The position numbers and the translations under genes were made by a program. Of a DNA stretch of 64,000 bases, positions 26,447 through 33,360 are shown in pieces. Origin of the DNA: JAVJSF01 sp040219555 (GTDB lineage: Bacteria > Actinomycetota > Thermoleophilia > Miltoncostaeales > Miltoncostaeaceae); the NCBI GenBank assembly GCA_040219555.1, contig JAVJSF010000018.1, forward strand, positions 37,787 to 101,786. Reading direction: 5' to 3'. Position 1 is the first letter of the stretch; every line of letters begins with the position of its first letter. The notes below the pieces were generated by a model, which was not told the DNA's origin, made no database searches, and saw only the letters and a program-made list of their open reading frames with translations.

Positions 26447-26774
26447 CGTCTCGCGCTGGCAGCCCGTGGAGCTGTACTCGGCCTTCAAGATGGGCGACGC
26501 CGTGCAGCCGGTGGACGTGCGGATCGGCCACCGCTCTGCCGAGGAGCAGATCAAGGGCGCGCTACGCATCGACCCGATGGAGTTCCAGAAGGAGGTCCCC
26601 GACCTCCCCGGCGGCTGCGAGCTGATCTTCTACTGCGACAAGCCCGGCGAGGCCCAGAGCCTGACCGTCGCCATGTGGTCGTTCGACAACGGCCGCTCGC
26701 GGGTGGGGGTCCTGGTGGGCGGCTGGGACGCCTGGGTGGCCTCGGGCTATCCCGTGGAGCCCATCCCGCGCTGA
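26433..26774 (+). CDS. rhodanese-like sulfurtransferase-domain protein
   Basis: 113-aa single rhodanese domain. DVRIGHRSAEEQIKGALRI supplies the substrate-loop Asp and Arg. The active-site Cys is in FYCDKPGEAQSLTVA, a long loop rather than the usual six residues, and VGGWDAWVASGYPVEP ends the domain. Such proteins move sulfane sulfur or sense thiol stress. It is coupled to the upstream gene and, with bcp, forms a likely three-gene unit. Confidence 0.8.
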   Translation: MGWDDVSRWQPVELYSAFKMGDAVQPVDVRIGHRSAEEQIKGALRIDPMEFQKEVPDLPGGCELIFYCDKPGEAQSLTVAMWSFDNGRSRVGVLVGGWDAWVASGYPVEPIPR

Positions 26775-26779
26775 GGGGT

Positions 26780-26807
26780 GCGGGCGGGCGGGCGCCCGCC
26801 CGCCCGC
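26780..26807. terminator. perfect GC palindrome between convergent genes
   Basis: 28-bp perfect palindrome made of GGGC/GCCC units, five bp after the rhodanese stop and six before the opposing stop. Likely bidirectional terminator. Confidence 0.65.
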
Positions 26808-26813
26808 GGCGCG

Positions 26814-27134
26814 CTACTTGTCCTTGGGCACCAGGTCGTAGTTCTCCTCGAGCCACTTCGGCAGCACGTGCGCGATCGCGCGGCACACCAGCTCGCGCTC
26901 GGAGATGGCCACCCGGGCGGCCACCTGCAGCGCCAGCTTGGCGTCCTCGCTGCGGATGCCCGAGACGCCCTCGACGGTCTTGTCGGCCTCGGAGCGGTTG
27001 TAGACCATCGAGCGCGCGGCCATCGGCCAGTGCTCCTTGGTCCACTCGAGAAGGGCCGTCTCCAGGTCGGTCGCCTCGTACTCGAGCAGCGCCTTCTGGA
27101 GTGCGTTGGGCGTGGGGTCGGAGTCGCGCTGCAT
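26814..27134 (-). CDS. hypothetical helical protein
   Basis: 106-aa soluble protein with no family I recognise. It has a charged helical N-terminus (ALQKALLEYEATDLETALLEW) and a second helical part (AKLALQVAARVAISERELVCRAIAHVL) ending in EENYDLVPKDK. ATG at 27134 is supported by AGAGG 8 nt upstream; the longer upstream frame is Arg-rich and unlike protein. Confidence 0.65.
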   Translation of the reverse strand: MQRDSDPTPNALQKALLEYEATDLETALLEWTKEHWPMAARSMVYNRSEADKTVEGVSGIRSEDAKLALQVAARVAISERELVCRAIAHVLPKWLEENYDLVPKDK

Positions 27135-27272
27135 GGTCACCTCTGGATGGGGCCGGGTACTTTGGTCTCTGCCCCGCAGTCTAAGGGACCGCGGCGTCAT
27201 CCAATCGTTTAGCACGCGCGCGCGGGCGGCGGCCCTTCGCGGACCCGCGCGGCACGTGCGTATGCTGTCCAC

Positions 27273-27575
27273 ATGCGGACGTTCCTGCTGCTCTCGATCC
27301 TCAGCGGCCAGGGGATGCAGACCATCGCCGCGGTCCCGGAGCGCCTCCTGGAGGTGAACCGCGAGATCGAGGCCCTCGGCGGACGTGTGGTCGACCAGTG
27401 GGCCCTCCTGGGCGCCTACGACTTCCTGAGCATCGTCGAGGCCACCGACGAGTTCGCGATGGCGACGATCACCGCCGAGCTGGGCGCGCGTGGCAGCGTG
27501 CAGTTCGAGACTCTGCCGGCGCTGACGCTCGACGAGCTGGCGGACGCGATGAAGGGGCGCCCGGAGGCGCCCTGA
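27273..27575 (+). CDS. GYD-domain protein
   Basis: 100-aa ferredoxin-like alpha/beta protein of the GYD family, named for a Gly-x-Tyr-Asp motif seen here as GAYDFLSIVEA (about residues 48-58). The N-terminus has LLSILSGQG, then IEALGGRVVDQW. These small proteins are widespread; function unknown. Short hairpin after the stop. Confidence 0.8.
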   Translation: MRTFLLLSILSGQGMQTIAAVPERLLEVNREIEALGGRVVDQWALLGAYDFLSIVEATDEFAMATITAELGARGSVQFETLPALTLDELADAMKGRPEAP

Positions 27576-27579
27576 ACGT

Positions 27580-27597
27580 GCCGGCCCGCAGGCCGGC
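27580..27597. terminator. short terminator hairpin
   Basis: 7-bp stem GCCGGCC/GGCCGGC with CGCA loop between two convergent small genes. Confidence 0.45.
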
Positions 27598-27605
27598 TCG
27601 TCGCA

Positions 27606-27773
27606 TCAGGCCCGGCGCCACCCCTCGGCGCCACACAGCGGGCAGAGCGGCAGCACCAGGACGCCGTCGTTCTCTCGCGGCGAGGTGATGAGGAGGTCGC
27701 ACTCGTCGCAGCGGAACGATCCGCTGACCTCATCGCCGACGCTGTGGGTCTCGTGGGTCTCGGTCCTGGGCAT
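27606..27773 (-). CDS. small zinc-ribbon protein
   Basis: 55-aa protein. SGSFRCDECDLLI and LPLCPLCGAEGWRR give two CxxC knuckles about 20 residues apart, a rubredoxin-like zinc ribbon. VSGSFRCDECD resembles zinc-ribbon proteins linked to general stress in actinobacteria. ATG at 27773. Function unknown. Confidence 0.7.
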   Translation of the reverse strand: MPRTETHETHSVGDEVSGSFRCDECDLLITSPRENDGVLVLPLCPLCGAEGWRRA

Positions 27774-27841
27774 GCGCGTCCTTCGTGGTGGGAGGCGGCC
27801 GGGTCCTGGCGGGCCGGCGGTGGAGGGTGCCGGAGCGGTGC

Positions 27842-28117
27842 TCAGGCGGCGATGGCGACGACGATGCTGACGGCGGCCACGATGGCGAAGACGCCCAGGC
27901 CGATCAGCAGCAGCACGCGCTCGGAGGAGCCGCCTACTCGGCGGGCCTCCGCGACGGGCGGCCCCGCGCGGTTCAGCAGGCGACCGATCCTGCTCTCGTC
28001 CTGCCAGCGCTCGCAGAACGGGCAGAACCCCGCCTCTTCGAGAAGGGGGAGCCCGCAGTGGTGGCACGCCGGCGCCTCCGAGCGGTGGTTCCCCTGAAGA
28101 TCGGACTCGGCTCTCAC
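27842..28117 (-). CDS. zinc-ribbon protein with C-terminal membrane anchor
   Basis: About 91 aa from GTG at 28117, preceded by GGGAG at a good distance. N-terminal CHHCG and CPFCE pairs form a zinc ribbon (residues about 14-35). After a polar linker, the last 25 residues are one hydrophobic helix (VLLLIGLGVFAIVAAVSIVV), a tail anchor. An upstream in-frame GTG at 28183 would add 22 residues. Lies near another zinc-ribbon gene on the same strand. Confidence 0.6.
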   Translation of the reverse strand: MRAESDLQGNHRSEAPACHHCGLPLLEEAGFCPFCERWQDESRIGRLLNRAGPPVAEARRVGGSSERVLLLIGLGVFAIVAAVSIVVAIAA

Positions 28118-28211
28118 GCCGAACGCTCCCTCGCACGACCTCGACCCCGGCAGGGGCCTCTCTCCATGGGGCTGAGCATACACCCGCCCCCGGGACGCGC
28201 AACGGACCGCG

Positions 28212-28619
28212 TCATGACTTCGGGGGGTCCTCCGGGGGAGGATCGTCCGCGATCATCGGGAACGCCGCCAGCGCCGGGTCGTCGGCGCGCGAGGAGTGCT
28301 CATCCGCGTGCCCGCCGTCCTCTCCGGCGGACTCGGCCGGCTCGTCGTCATCGCCGCGCAGACGGTCGATCTCGGCCACCTTGGCCTCGATCTCGATGAG
28401 CTTCGCCTCCACCGCGGCGACCTCGGTCGCCAGCGGCGCCTCCGGAAGATCGCCGGCCTTGGCCAGCTCGTACGCCCGCAGCCCGAGTTCCTCCAGCGCC
28501 GTGCGGTGCTGGCGCGCCAGCATGCGGCGCTCGCCCTCCACCCGGGCTCTCTTGATCGAGCACTGCATGTCGCCGGCCAGCCGGCCGGCGCGCGAGGTGA
28601 TGGCGTCGAGGACGTTCAT
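28212..28619 (-). CDS. coiled-coil protein with acidic tail
   Basis: 135-aa protein. A long amphipathic stretch (about residues 20-90, RARVEGERRMLARQHRTALEE-type heptads, then VAAVEAKLIEIEAKVAEIDRL) predicts a coiled coil. The last 40 residues are Asp/Glu/Pro-rich. ATG at 28619 with GGGAG 7 nt upstream. No recognised family; perhaps a structural or scaffold protein. Confidence 0.65.
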   Translation of the reverse strand: MNVLDAITSRAGRLAGDMQCSIKRARVEGERRMLARQHRTALEELGLRAYELAKAGDLPEAPLATEVAAVEAKLIEIEAKVAEIDRLRGDDDEPAESAGEDGGHADEHSSRADDPALAAFPMIADDPPPEDPPKS

Positions 28620-28793
28620 CGGCGGCTCCCTGACCGTGGGTCCTTGGACCGAGTCTAGACCGCGGCGGTCCGTCCCGCCGAGCCCTCCCGTCCCGCCGGC
28701 CGCCGTCCGCCGCGCACGCGCCGGCACGCCGCGGTGAGCCAATCGGCACATCCCATGAGGGAGGCGTGCGCGGGGCGGCCATAGCGTCGGGCC

Positions 28794-29528
28794 ATGACGA
28801 GCCGCGGCCACATCCGACAGCGGGGACAGGCGGGGGTGGAGTGGGTGGGGACCGTGGTGGCGGTCGCGCTCCTCTGCGGGGCGCTGGCGCTGTGGCTGGG
28901 GCGGGTCGTCACGCCCCCCGAGCGCCCTCCGGATCCGGTCGCGCACCTCGCGTCCCCGCTCATCGCGCTCCCGGGAGCGGGCGGCCCGTCGGGCCCGCCG
29001 CCTGCGCCGGCGCGGGCGCCCTCAGGGCTCGCGGTCCCGGGGGTCCGGTCACTCGGCCGGCCGGCCGAGTCGATCGCCGAGACCGTGCGGCGCATCGGGC
29101 CCCAGGGGCGGGCCGGCAGCAGCGCGCTGGCGTGGGTGGAGGGGCGCACCCGGTCCGCCCTGACCGTCGGGCGCGAGGCGGGCGCGGCCTTCGGCGGCGC
29201 CTTCGCCGAGCGCATGCGACGGCGCCTGGGGCGCATCCTCCACGACCCGCTCGCGATCGATCTCACCCCCGATCCGGCGGACCTGACGGGGATCGCGGTG
29301 GCTCAGGACCTCATGCGCCATCTGGCGCGCGACCCGCAGGGCTTCGTGGACTACCTGCGCCGGCTGCGCTCGATGCCACCGCGCCGCGCCGCGGCCGTGC
29401 TGGGCCACGACGCGGGGACGCTCGCCGCGGACGGCGTGGTGGAGGTGGCCGAGTTGGTCCTCAAGCGTTTGCTCCTGCGCGGGGTGGTGCGCGCCACCGG
29501 CCGGGAGCGGGGATCCGCGCCCGGCTGA
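28794..29528 (+). CDS. TadE/Flp-like prepilin-type membrane protein
   Basis: 244-aa protein whose N-terminus (RQRGQAGVEWVGTVVAVALL) matches the type IV-like class of Flp and TadE pseudopilins: a basic leader, a Gly before the hydrophobic helix, then a Glu at +5 or nearby. One membrane helix is followed by about 190 residues of Pro-rich linker and charged helical domain. Cleavage by a TadV-type peptidase would be needed, but none is in this window. The next gene has the same N-terminal pattern. Confidence 0.6.
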   Translation: MTSRGHIRQRGQAGVEWVGTVVAVALLCGALALWLGRVVTPPERPPDPVAHLASPLIALPGAGGPSGPPPAPARAPSGLAVPGVRSLGRPAESIAETVRRIGPQGRAGSSALAWVEGRTRSALTVGREAGAAFGGAFAERMRRRLGRILHDPLAIDLTPDPADLTGIAVAQDLMRHLARDPQGFVDYLRRLRSMPPRRAAAVLGHDAGTLAADGVVEVAELVLKRLLLRGVVRATGRERGSAPG

Positions 29529-29592
29529 ACCGGGCCCGGGAAGGGGCCGGGCGTACCCGCCAGGCCCGGACGACGACGCCGAGGAGGCGACG

Positions 29593-29823
29593 ATGGGATA
29601 CGCGGTGATGGCATGGCTGCACGTGAGCGGGATCGCCCTGATGGAGAGGTTGCGCGAGGACCGGCGCGGTCAGGGGACGGTGGAGTACGTGGGCGTCGTG
29701 GTGATGGTGACGCTCCTGATCGGCGCGGTGGCCGCGGCGGCCAAGGGCTGGGCGCCGGCCGTGGGCGACGGCCTGAAGAAGGCCATCCAGGACGCCATCA
29801 AGGCGGTGACCGGCGGCCTGTGA
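29593..29823 (+). CDS. Flp-type pilin
   Basis: 76-aa protein with leader LREDRRGQGTVEY followed by VGVVVMVTLLIGAVAAAAKG, the classic Flp prepilin pattern: Gly before the mature N-terminus, a conserved Glu, then Tyr and one helix. The short C-terminus is amphipathic. The N-terminal 25 residues before the leader are longer than in most Flp proteins, so translation may really begin at the ATG at 29641 (MERLREDRRG). No tad secretion genes are nearby. Confidence 0.7.
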   Translation: MGYAVMAWLHVSGIALMERLREDRRGQGTVEYVGVVVMVTLLIGAVAAAAKGWAPAVGDGLKKAIQDAIKAVTGGL

Positions 29824-29919
29824 TCGCCATCCTCGTCCCGGCGGCCCGCCGCGCCGCCGGGACCGGGGGCGGTGCCACGGGCCGTGCGGCACGCGGCCCC
29901 TCTGCCGTATCGTGGGAGC

Positions 29920-30450
29920 ATGCCGTCTCCCGAGCCGCCCCCCGGGGGCCTTGTGCTGGTCGCAGCGCCGGACGCGCCCGCGGGGGCCGCGGACGCCGGG
30001 CGCCGGTGGGCGCTGCGCGCCGGCGATGACGCACCGGACCTGTTCCCCGGGATCGCCCCCGAGGAGGCGGACGAGGTGGTGGCGGCCCTCGCCGTCATCA
30101 CGCCGGAGCACCGGCGGCGCACGGCGGTCGAGGTCGCCCTCCCCGTGGTGCTCTCCGACGGCGCAGGTCCGTACCTGCTGGACGCCCGCGGTCGTCTTGC
30201 CCTGGCGCTCGCGCCGCATCCGCGCGTGGTGGGCGCGCGCGTGGCGATGGGCGAGCCCGCCCCGGCGCACCGCATCGGCGCGGTGCGGCGCCTGGGCGAG
30301 GGGCGCCTATGGGAATGGCTCTGCGCCGCCGATGTGATGCCCGCGGACCGCGTGGACGCACTGGATGAACTCGATGCGGCTCAGACCGTCGCGGATCTCG
30401 ACCACTGGGAGGCACGGATGCGGGCGCGCGGCGCGGGTGCGGTGCGGTGA
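29920..30450 (+). CDS. hypothetical protein
   Basis: 176-aa soluble protein of no family I recognise. It is Ala/Pro/Arg-rich, with conserved-looking segments FPGIAPEEADEVVAALAVI and LAPHPRVVGARVAMGEP, and a C-terminal helical region. The ATG at 29920 has GGGAG just upstream. The next gene's GTG overlaps its stop by 4 bp, so both are translated together. Confidence 0.6.
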   Translation: MPSPEPPPGGLVLVAAPDAPAGAADAGRRWALRAGDDAPDLFPGIAPEEADEVVAALAVITPEHRRRTAVEVALPVVLSDGAGPYLLDARGRLALALAPHPRVVGARVAMGEPAPAHRIGAVRRLGEGRLWEWLCAADVMPADRVDALDELDAAQTVADLDHWEARMRARGAGAVR

Positions 30451-30758
30451 CCGAGACCAGTGACTACCGCGTGGCCTTCACGGCGCTGGCGCCGGCGCCA
30501 CTGGCCGAGGACTCCCGCGATGCGCTGGCCGGCGCGCTGGCCACGATGCCCGGCATCGAGGGCCTCGAGGGGGTCCATCTCGAGGGCGGCGGAGACCGCT
30601 TGCGCGCCGTGTTCTGGATCGCGGTGCGCCTGGGGATGGCCGACGCGGCGCGCGACGGCAGCCGCCTGGCGCGCGAGGCGCTGACCGTAGCTGCGCTGAC
30701 GCATACCCAGCTGGTGGACCTGTCGGTCTCCCTGCGCGGCGTACGGGGCGTCTCGTGA
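30447..30758 (+). CDS. hypothetical ferredoxin-like small protein
   Basis: 103-aa protein coupled to the previous gene by a GTGA overlap. Predicted alternation of beta and alpha (YRVAFTALAPAP, then LRAVFWIAVRLGMADAARDGSRL) suits a small alpha/beta fold. It resembles no family I can name. The pair lies between the pilin-like genes and the DUF1385 gene. Confidence 0.55.
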   Translation: MTETSDYRVAFTALAPAPLAEDSRDALAGALATMPGIEGLEGVHLEGGGDRLRAVFWIAVRLGMADAARDGSRLAREALTVAALTHTQLVDLSVSLRGVRGVS

Positions 30759-30837
30759 GCGCCGCGATCCACCTCGGCGGTCCGGGCGGGGAGCGCCCGC
30801 CCGTGGCCTATCATCGGGGCTCGCGAGCGCGCGGGGC

Positions 30838-32019
30838 ATGAGGCCGCCGCCGCAGGACCCACGGGAGGGCTCCGAGATCACCTCGCCCAGCGCAGGCGCC
30901 ACCGGCACCGAGGCCGTACCCACCGTCGGTGGGAGCGCGCTTCCGGGCGGCGTGATGATGCGCACCGCCGATCGGGTGGGGGTCGCCGTGCGCCGCGAGG
31001 ACGACGGTGAGATCGTCACCGAGTCCTTCACCGTCGACCCGCCGCGGGGCGCCTGGGCGAAGTGGCCCCTCATGCGCGGTGTCATCGCCATCCGTGCCGC
31101 GGTGGTTACCGGCCAGCGGGCGATGACCATCGGTGAGCGACTGCGCTGGGAGGAGGTGCGGCCGGCGGCGGAGCCCGGAGGCGCCGCGCAGGACGCGGCC
31201 GCGGGCCCGTCCAGGGGCGGTGCGGAGGACGACGCGCCGGGGCGCCGCGAGCCGGCGCGGGATGACCACGACACGCCGGTGGTCGCCGAGCCCGAGCTGG
31301 CCGCCGACACGCCGCTGCTGGGCATCTGGGGCAAGCTGGGTGTCGGCCTCGGCGCCCTGCTCGGGTTCGGCCTGCAGATCCTCCTGTTCCGGGTCGGCCC
31401 CGTGGTCATCGCCAAGGAGGCGGGCCTCACCGGCGCCTGGTTCATCGTGGCCGACGCGGCCCTGCGCCTGGTGCTGCTGCTCAGCACCCTCCTGCTGCTG
31501 AGCCTGCTGCCGCCGTTCCGCAAGATCCTCAAGTACCACGGCGCAGAGCATCAGGCCATCGCGGCACACGAGGCGCGCGCCCCCCTCACGGCGGCCGCGG
31601 CGGCGGGCTTCAGCCGCTTCCACCCGCGCTGCGGGACCTCCTTCCTGGTGGTCTCGGCCGTCGTCTCCATCGCGGTCTACGGCGCGGTGCTGGCGATCAC
31701 CGGGATCTTCACCTACCTCGCGCTCATCGCCACCCGCATCATCGGAGCGCCGATCGTGACGGCCATCTCGTTCGAGCTCCAGCGCCAGGCGTCCAAGCAC
31801 GCCGACGGCCGCCTGCGGTTCCTCTCCTGGCCCGGGATGGCGGCCCAGCACCTCACCACCCAGAAGCCGGCCGAGTCAGAGCTGCAGGTGGCGGTGGCGG
31901 CCCTCGGCGTGGCCTTGGAGCCGGCGCAGGATCCCGAGGGTGCCGATGGCCGCGAGGCGTCATCCGCCGGCGATGGACCCGCCGCGGGGGTCGCTCCCGC
32001 GCCGGCGCCCTCCCTGTAG
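30838..32019 (+). CDS. DUF1385 (YqhQ-like) membrane protein
   Basis: 393-aa protein. TVGGSALPGGVMMR at about residues 30-43 and ILKYHGAEHQAIAAHE at about 228-243 are the defining DUF1385 blocks; the His/Glu-rich second block suggests a metal site. Several membrane helices (about 155-225 and 275-300) surround it. FHPRCGTSFLV is also typical. A Pro/Glu-rich insert sits near 105-150, and the last 50 residues are low complexity. The family is named YqhQ in Bacillus; biochemical function is unknown. The MscS gene starts 14 bp later. Confidence 0.88.
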   Translation: MRPPPQDPREGSEITSPSAGATGTEAVPTVGGSALPGGVMMRTADRVGVAVRREDDGEIVTESFTVDPPRGAWAKWPLMRGVIAIRAAVVTGQRAMTIGERLRWEEVRPAAEPGGAAQDAAAGPSRGGAEDDAPGRREPARDDHDTPVVAEPELAADTPLLGIWGKLGVGLGALLGFGLQILLFRVGPVVIAKEAGLTGAWFIVADAALRLVLLLSTLLLLSLLPPFRKILKYHGAEHQAIAAHEARAPLTAAAAAGFSRFHPRCGTSFLVVSAVVSIAVYGAVLAITGIFTYLALIATRIIGAPIVTAISFELQRQASKHADGRLRFLSWPGMAAQHLTTQKPAESELQVAVAALGVALEPAQDPEGADGREASSAGDGPAAGVAPAPAPSL

Positions 32020-32033
32020 TCCCAGGAGCCGCG

Positions 32034-32828
32034 GTGCGCCGGAGCTGGGCCGAGTGGTCGGAGATCCTGATCGAGATCGGGGTGACCGTCGTGGTCGCCC
32101 TGGTGCTCACGCGCATCATCGTGGTTGCCTCGCGTCGCTTCGCCAAGCGCATCCTGGTCGCCGAGGAGCCGCCGACGATGTTGCAGCGCCGGGCTCAGAC
32201 CATCGCCTCGGTACTGCGCAGCGGCCTGCTGATCGCGCTGTGGGCGGCCGCCGGGATCCTGGCGCTCAGCACGGCCGGCGTGGCTGTCGGGCCCGTCCTG
32301 GCCGCCGCGGGCATCGTGGGGCTGGCGCTGGGGCTCGGTGCCCAGAACGTCGTGAAGGACGTGCTGGGCGGCTTCATGATCGTGCTGGAGTATCAGTACG
32401 ACGTCGGCGACGTCATCACGGTGATGGAGGTCACCGGGAGCGTGGAGGCCGTGAACCTGCGCACCACGGTGCTGCGGGGCGAGGACGGCGCGCGCCACGT
32501 GGTGCCCAACGGTGAGATCCGCCTGAGCACCAACCTCACCCGCACGTACTCCCGGCACCTGATCACGCTGCGGGTACCGGTGGGCCAGGACGTGGACGCC
32601 ACGATCGCGGTCGCCCGGCGGGTCTCCGGGCAGATGCGCATGGACGACCCCTATCGCCGGATGATGACCCGCCCGCTGAAGGTGATGGGTGTCGACGACA
32701 TCAGCGCCGAGGGGGTCACGGTTACCGCCTATGTCGAGACGGTGCCCGGCGAGCAGTGGGCCGTGGGCCGCGAGTTGCGCCGACGCATCGCGGCCGCGCT
32801 GGCCGACGAGGGGCTCGCCCTGGGATGA
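32034..32828 (+). CDS. small-conductance mechanosensitive channel (MscS family)
   Basis: 264-aa MscS-type channel. Three membrane helices end in the pore helix GLALGLGAQNVVKDVLGGFMI (TM3). A beta domain follows with VPNGEI near residue 160 and a C-terminal alpha/beta vestibule region. It opens under hypo-osmotic tension. The GTG start lies 14 bp after the DUF1385 stop, so the genes are probably one operon. Confidence 0.93.
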   Translation: MRRSWAEWSEILIEIGVTVVVALVLTRIIVVASRRFAKRILVAEEPPTMLQRRAQTIASVLRSGLLIALWAAAGILALSTAGVAVGPVLAAAGIVGLALGLGAQNVVKDVLGGFMIVLEYQYDVGDVITVMEVTGSVEAVNLRTTVLRGEDGARHVVPNGEIRLSTNLTRTYSRHLITLRVPVGQDVDATIAVARRVSGQMRMDDPYRRMMTRPLKVMGVDDISAEGVTVTAYVETVPGEQWAVGRELRRRIAAALADEGLALG

Positions 32829-32955
32829 CCCGGCGGGCGCTGGATCCGCGAGGTCGGGACGGAGGGCCCGCCCGCGGCCGAGTGCCGTCGCTGGTGGCCG
32901 GCTTCGGCGCCGCCTAGCGTGAGCCGGGTATCCGCACCTCCGAGGAGGACCGCCC

Positions 32956-33279
32956 GTGCTTCATCTCCTGCGCACCCCCGTCGGCCGCTTCCGCCTGGTC
33001 GCGGTGGCCGAGGCCGTCTCCTGGGCCGGCCTGCTGGCGGGGATGCTGCTGAAGTACGGCGGGCCGGGGACGGAGGTGGGCGTCCAGGTCTTCGGCCCGC
33101 TCCACGGGGCGCTGTTCGTGGCCTACCTGGCGGTGACCGTCATCAGCTGGCCGTCCTTCCGGTGGAGCACGCCCGTGGGTGCGGTGGCGCTGCTGGCCGC
33201 GGTCCCGCCCTTCGGCACGGTGGTCTTCGAGCGCTGGGCCACGCGCACCGGCCGTCTGCGGACGCCGGGCCCCGACTGA
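32956..33279 (+). CDS. DUF3817 membrane protein
   Basis: 107-aa protein with three membrane helices. FRLVAVAEAVSWAGLLAGMLLK and VQVFGPLHGALFVAYLAV are typical DUF3817 blocks, including the conserved Glu of the first helix and HG of the second. GTG at 32956 has GGAGG 6-10 nt upstream. A strong hairpin follows the gene. Function unknown. Confidence 0.8.
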   Translation: MLHLLRTPVGRFRLVAVAEAVSWAGLLAGMLLKYGGPGTEVGVQVFGPLHGALFVAYLAVTVISWPSFRWSTPVGAVALLAAVPPFGTVVFERWATRTGRLRTPGPD

Positions 33280-33299
33280 CCCGCCGCGGTCGCAGAACG

Positions 33300-33328
33300 A
33301 CCAAGGGCCGCGCGAGGCGGCCCTTGGT
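33300..33328. terminator. bidirectional terminator hairpin
   Basis: Perfect 11-bp stem ACCAAGGGCCG/CGGCCCTTGGT (33300-33310 with 33318-33328), 7-nt loop. Lies between the convergent DUF3817 and isocitrate lyase genes. Confidence 0.75.
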
Positions 33329-33360
33329 GTGATGCGGGAGCGACGCCGGGCCGCGGTGTT

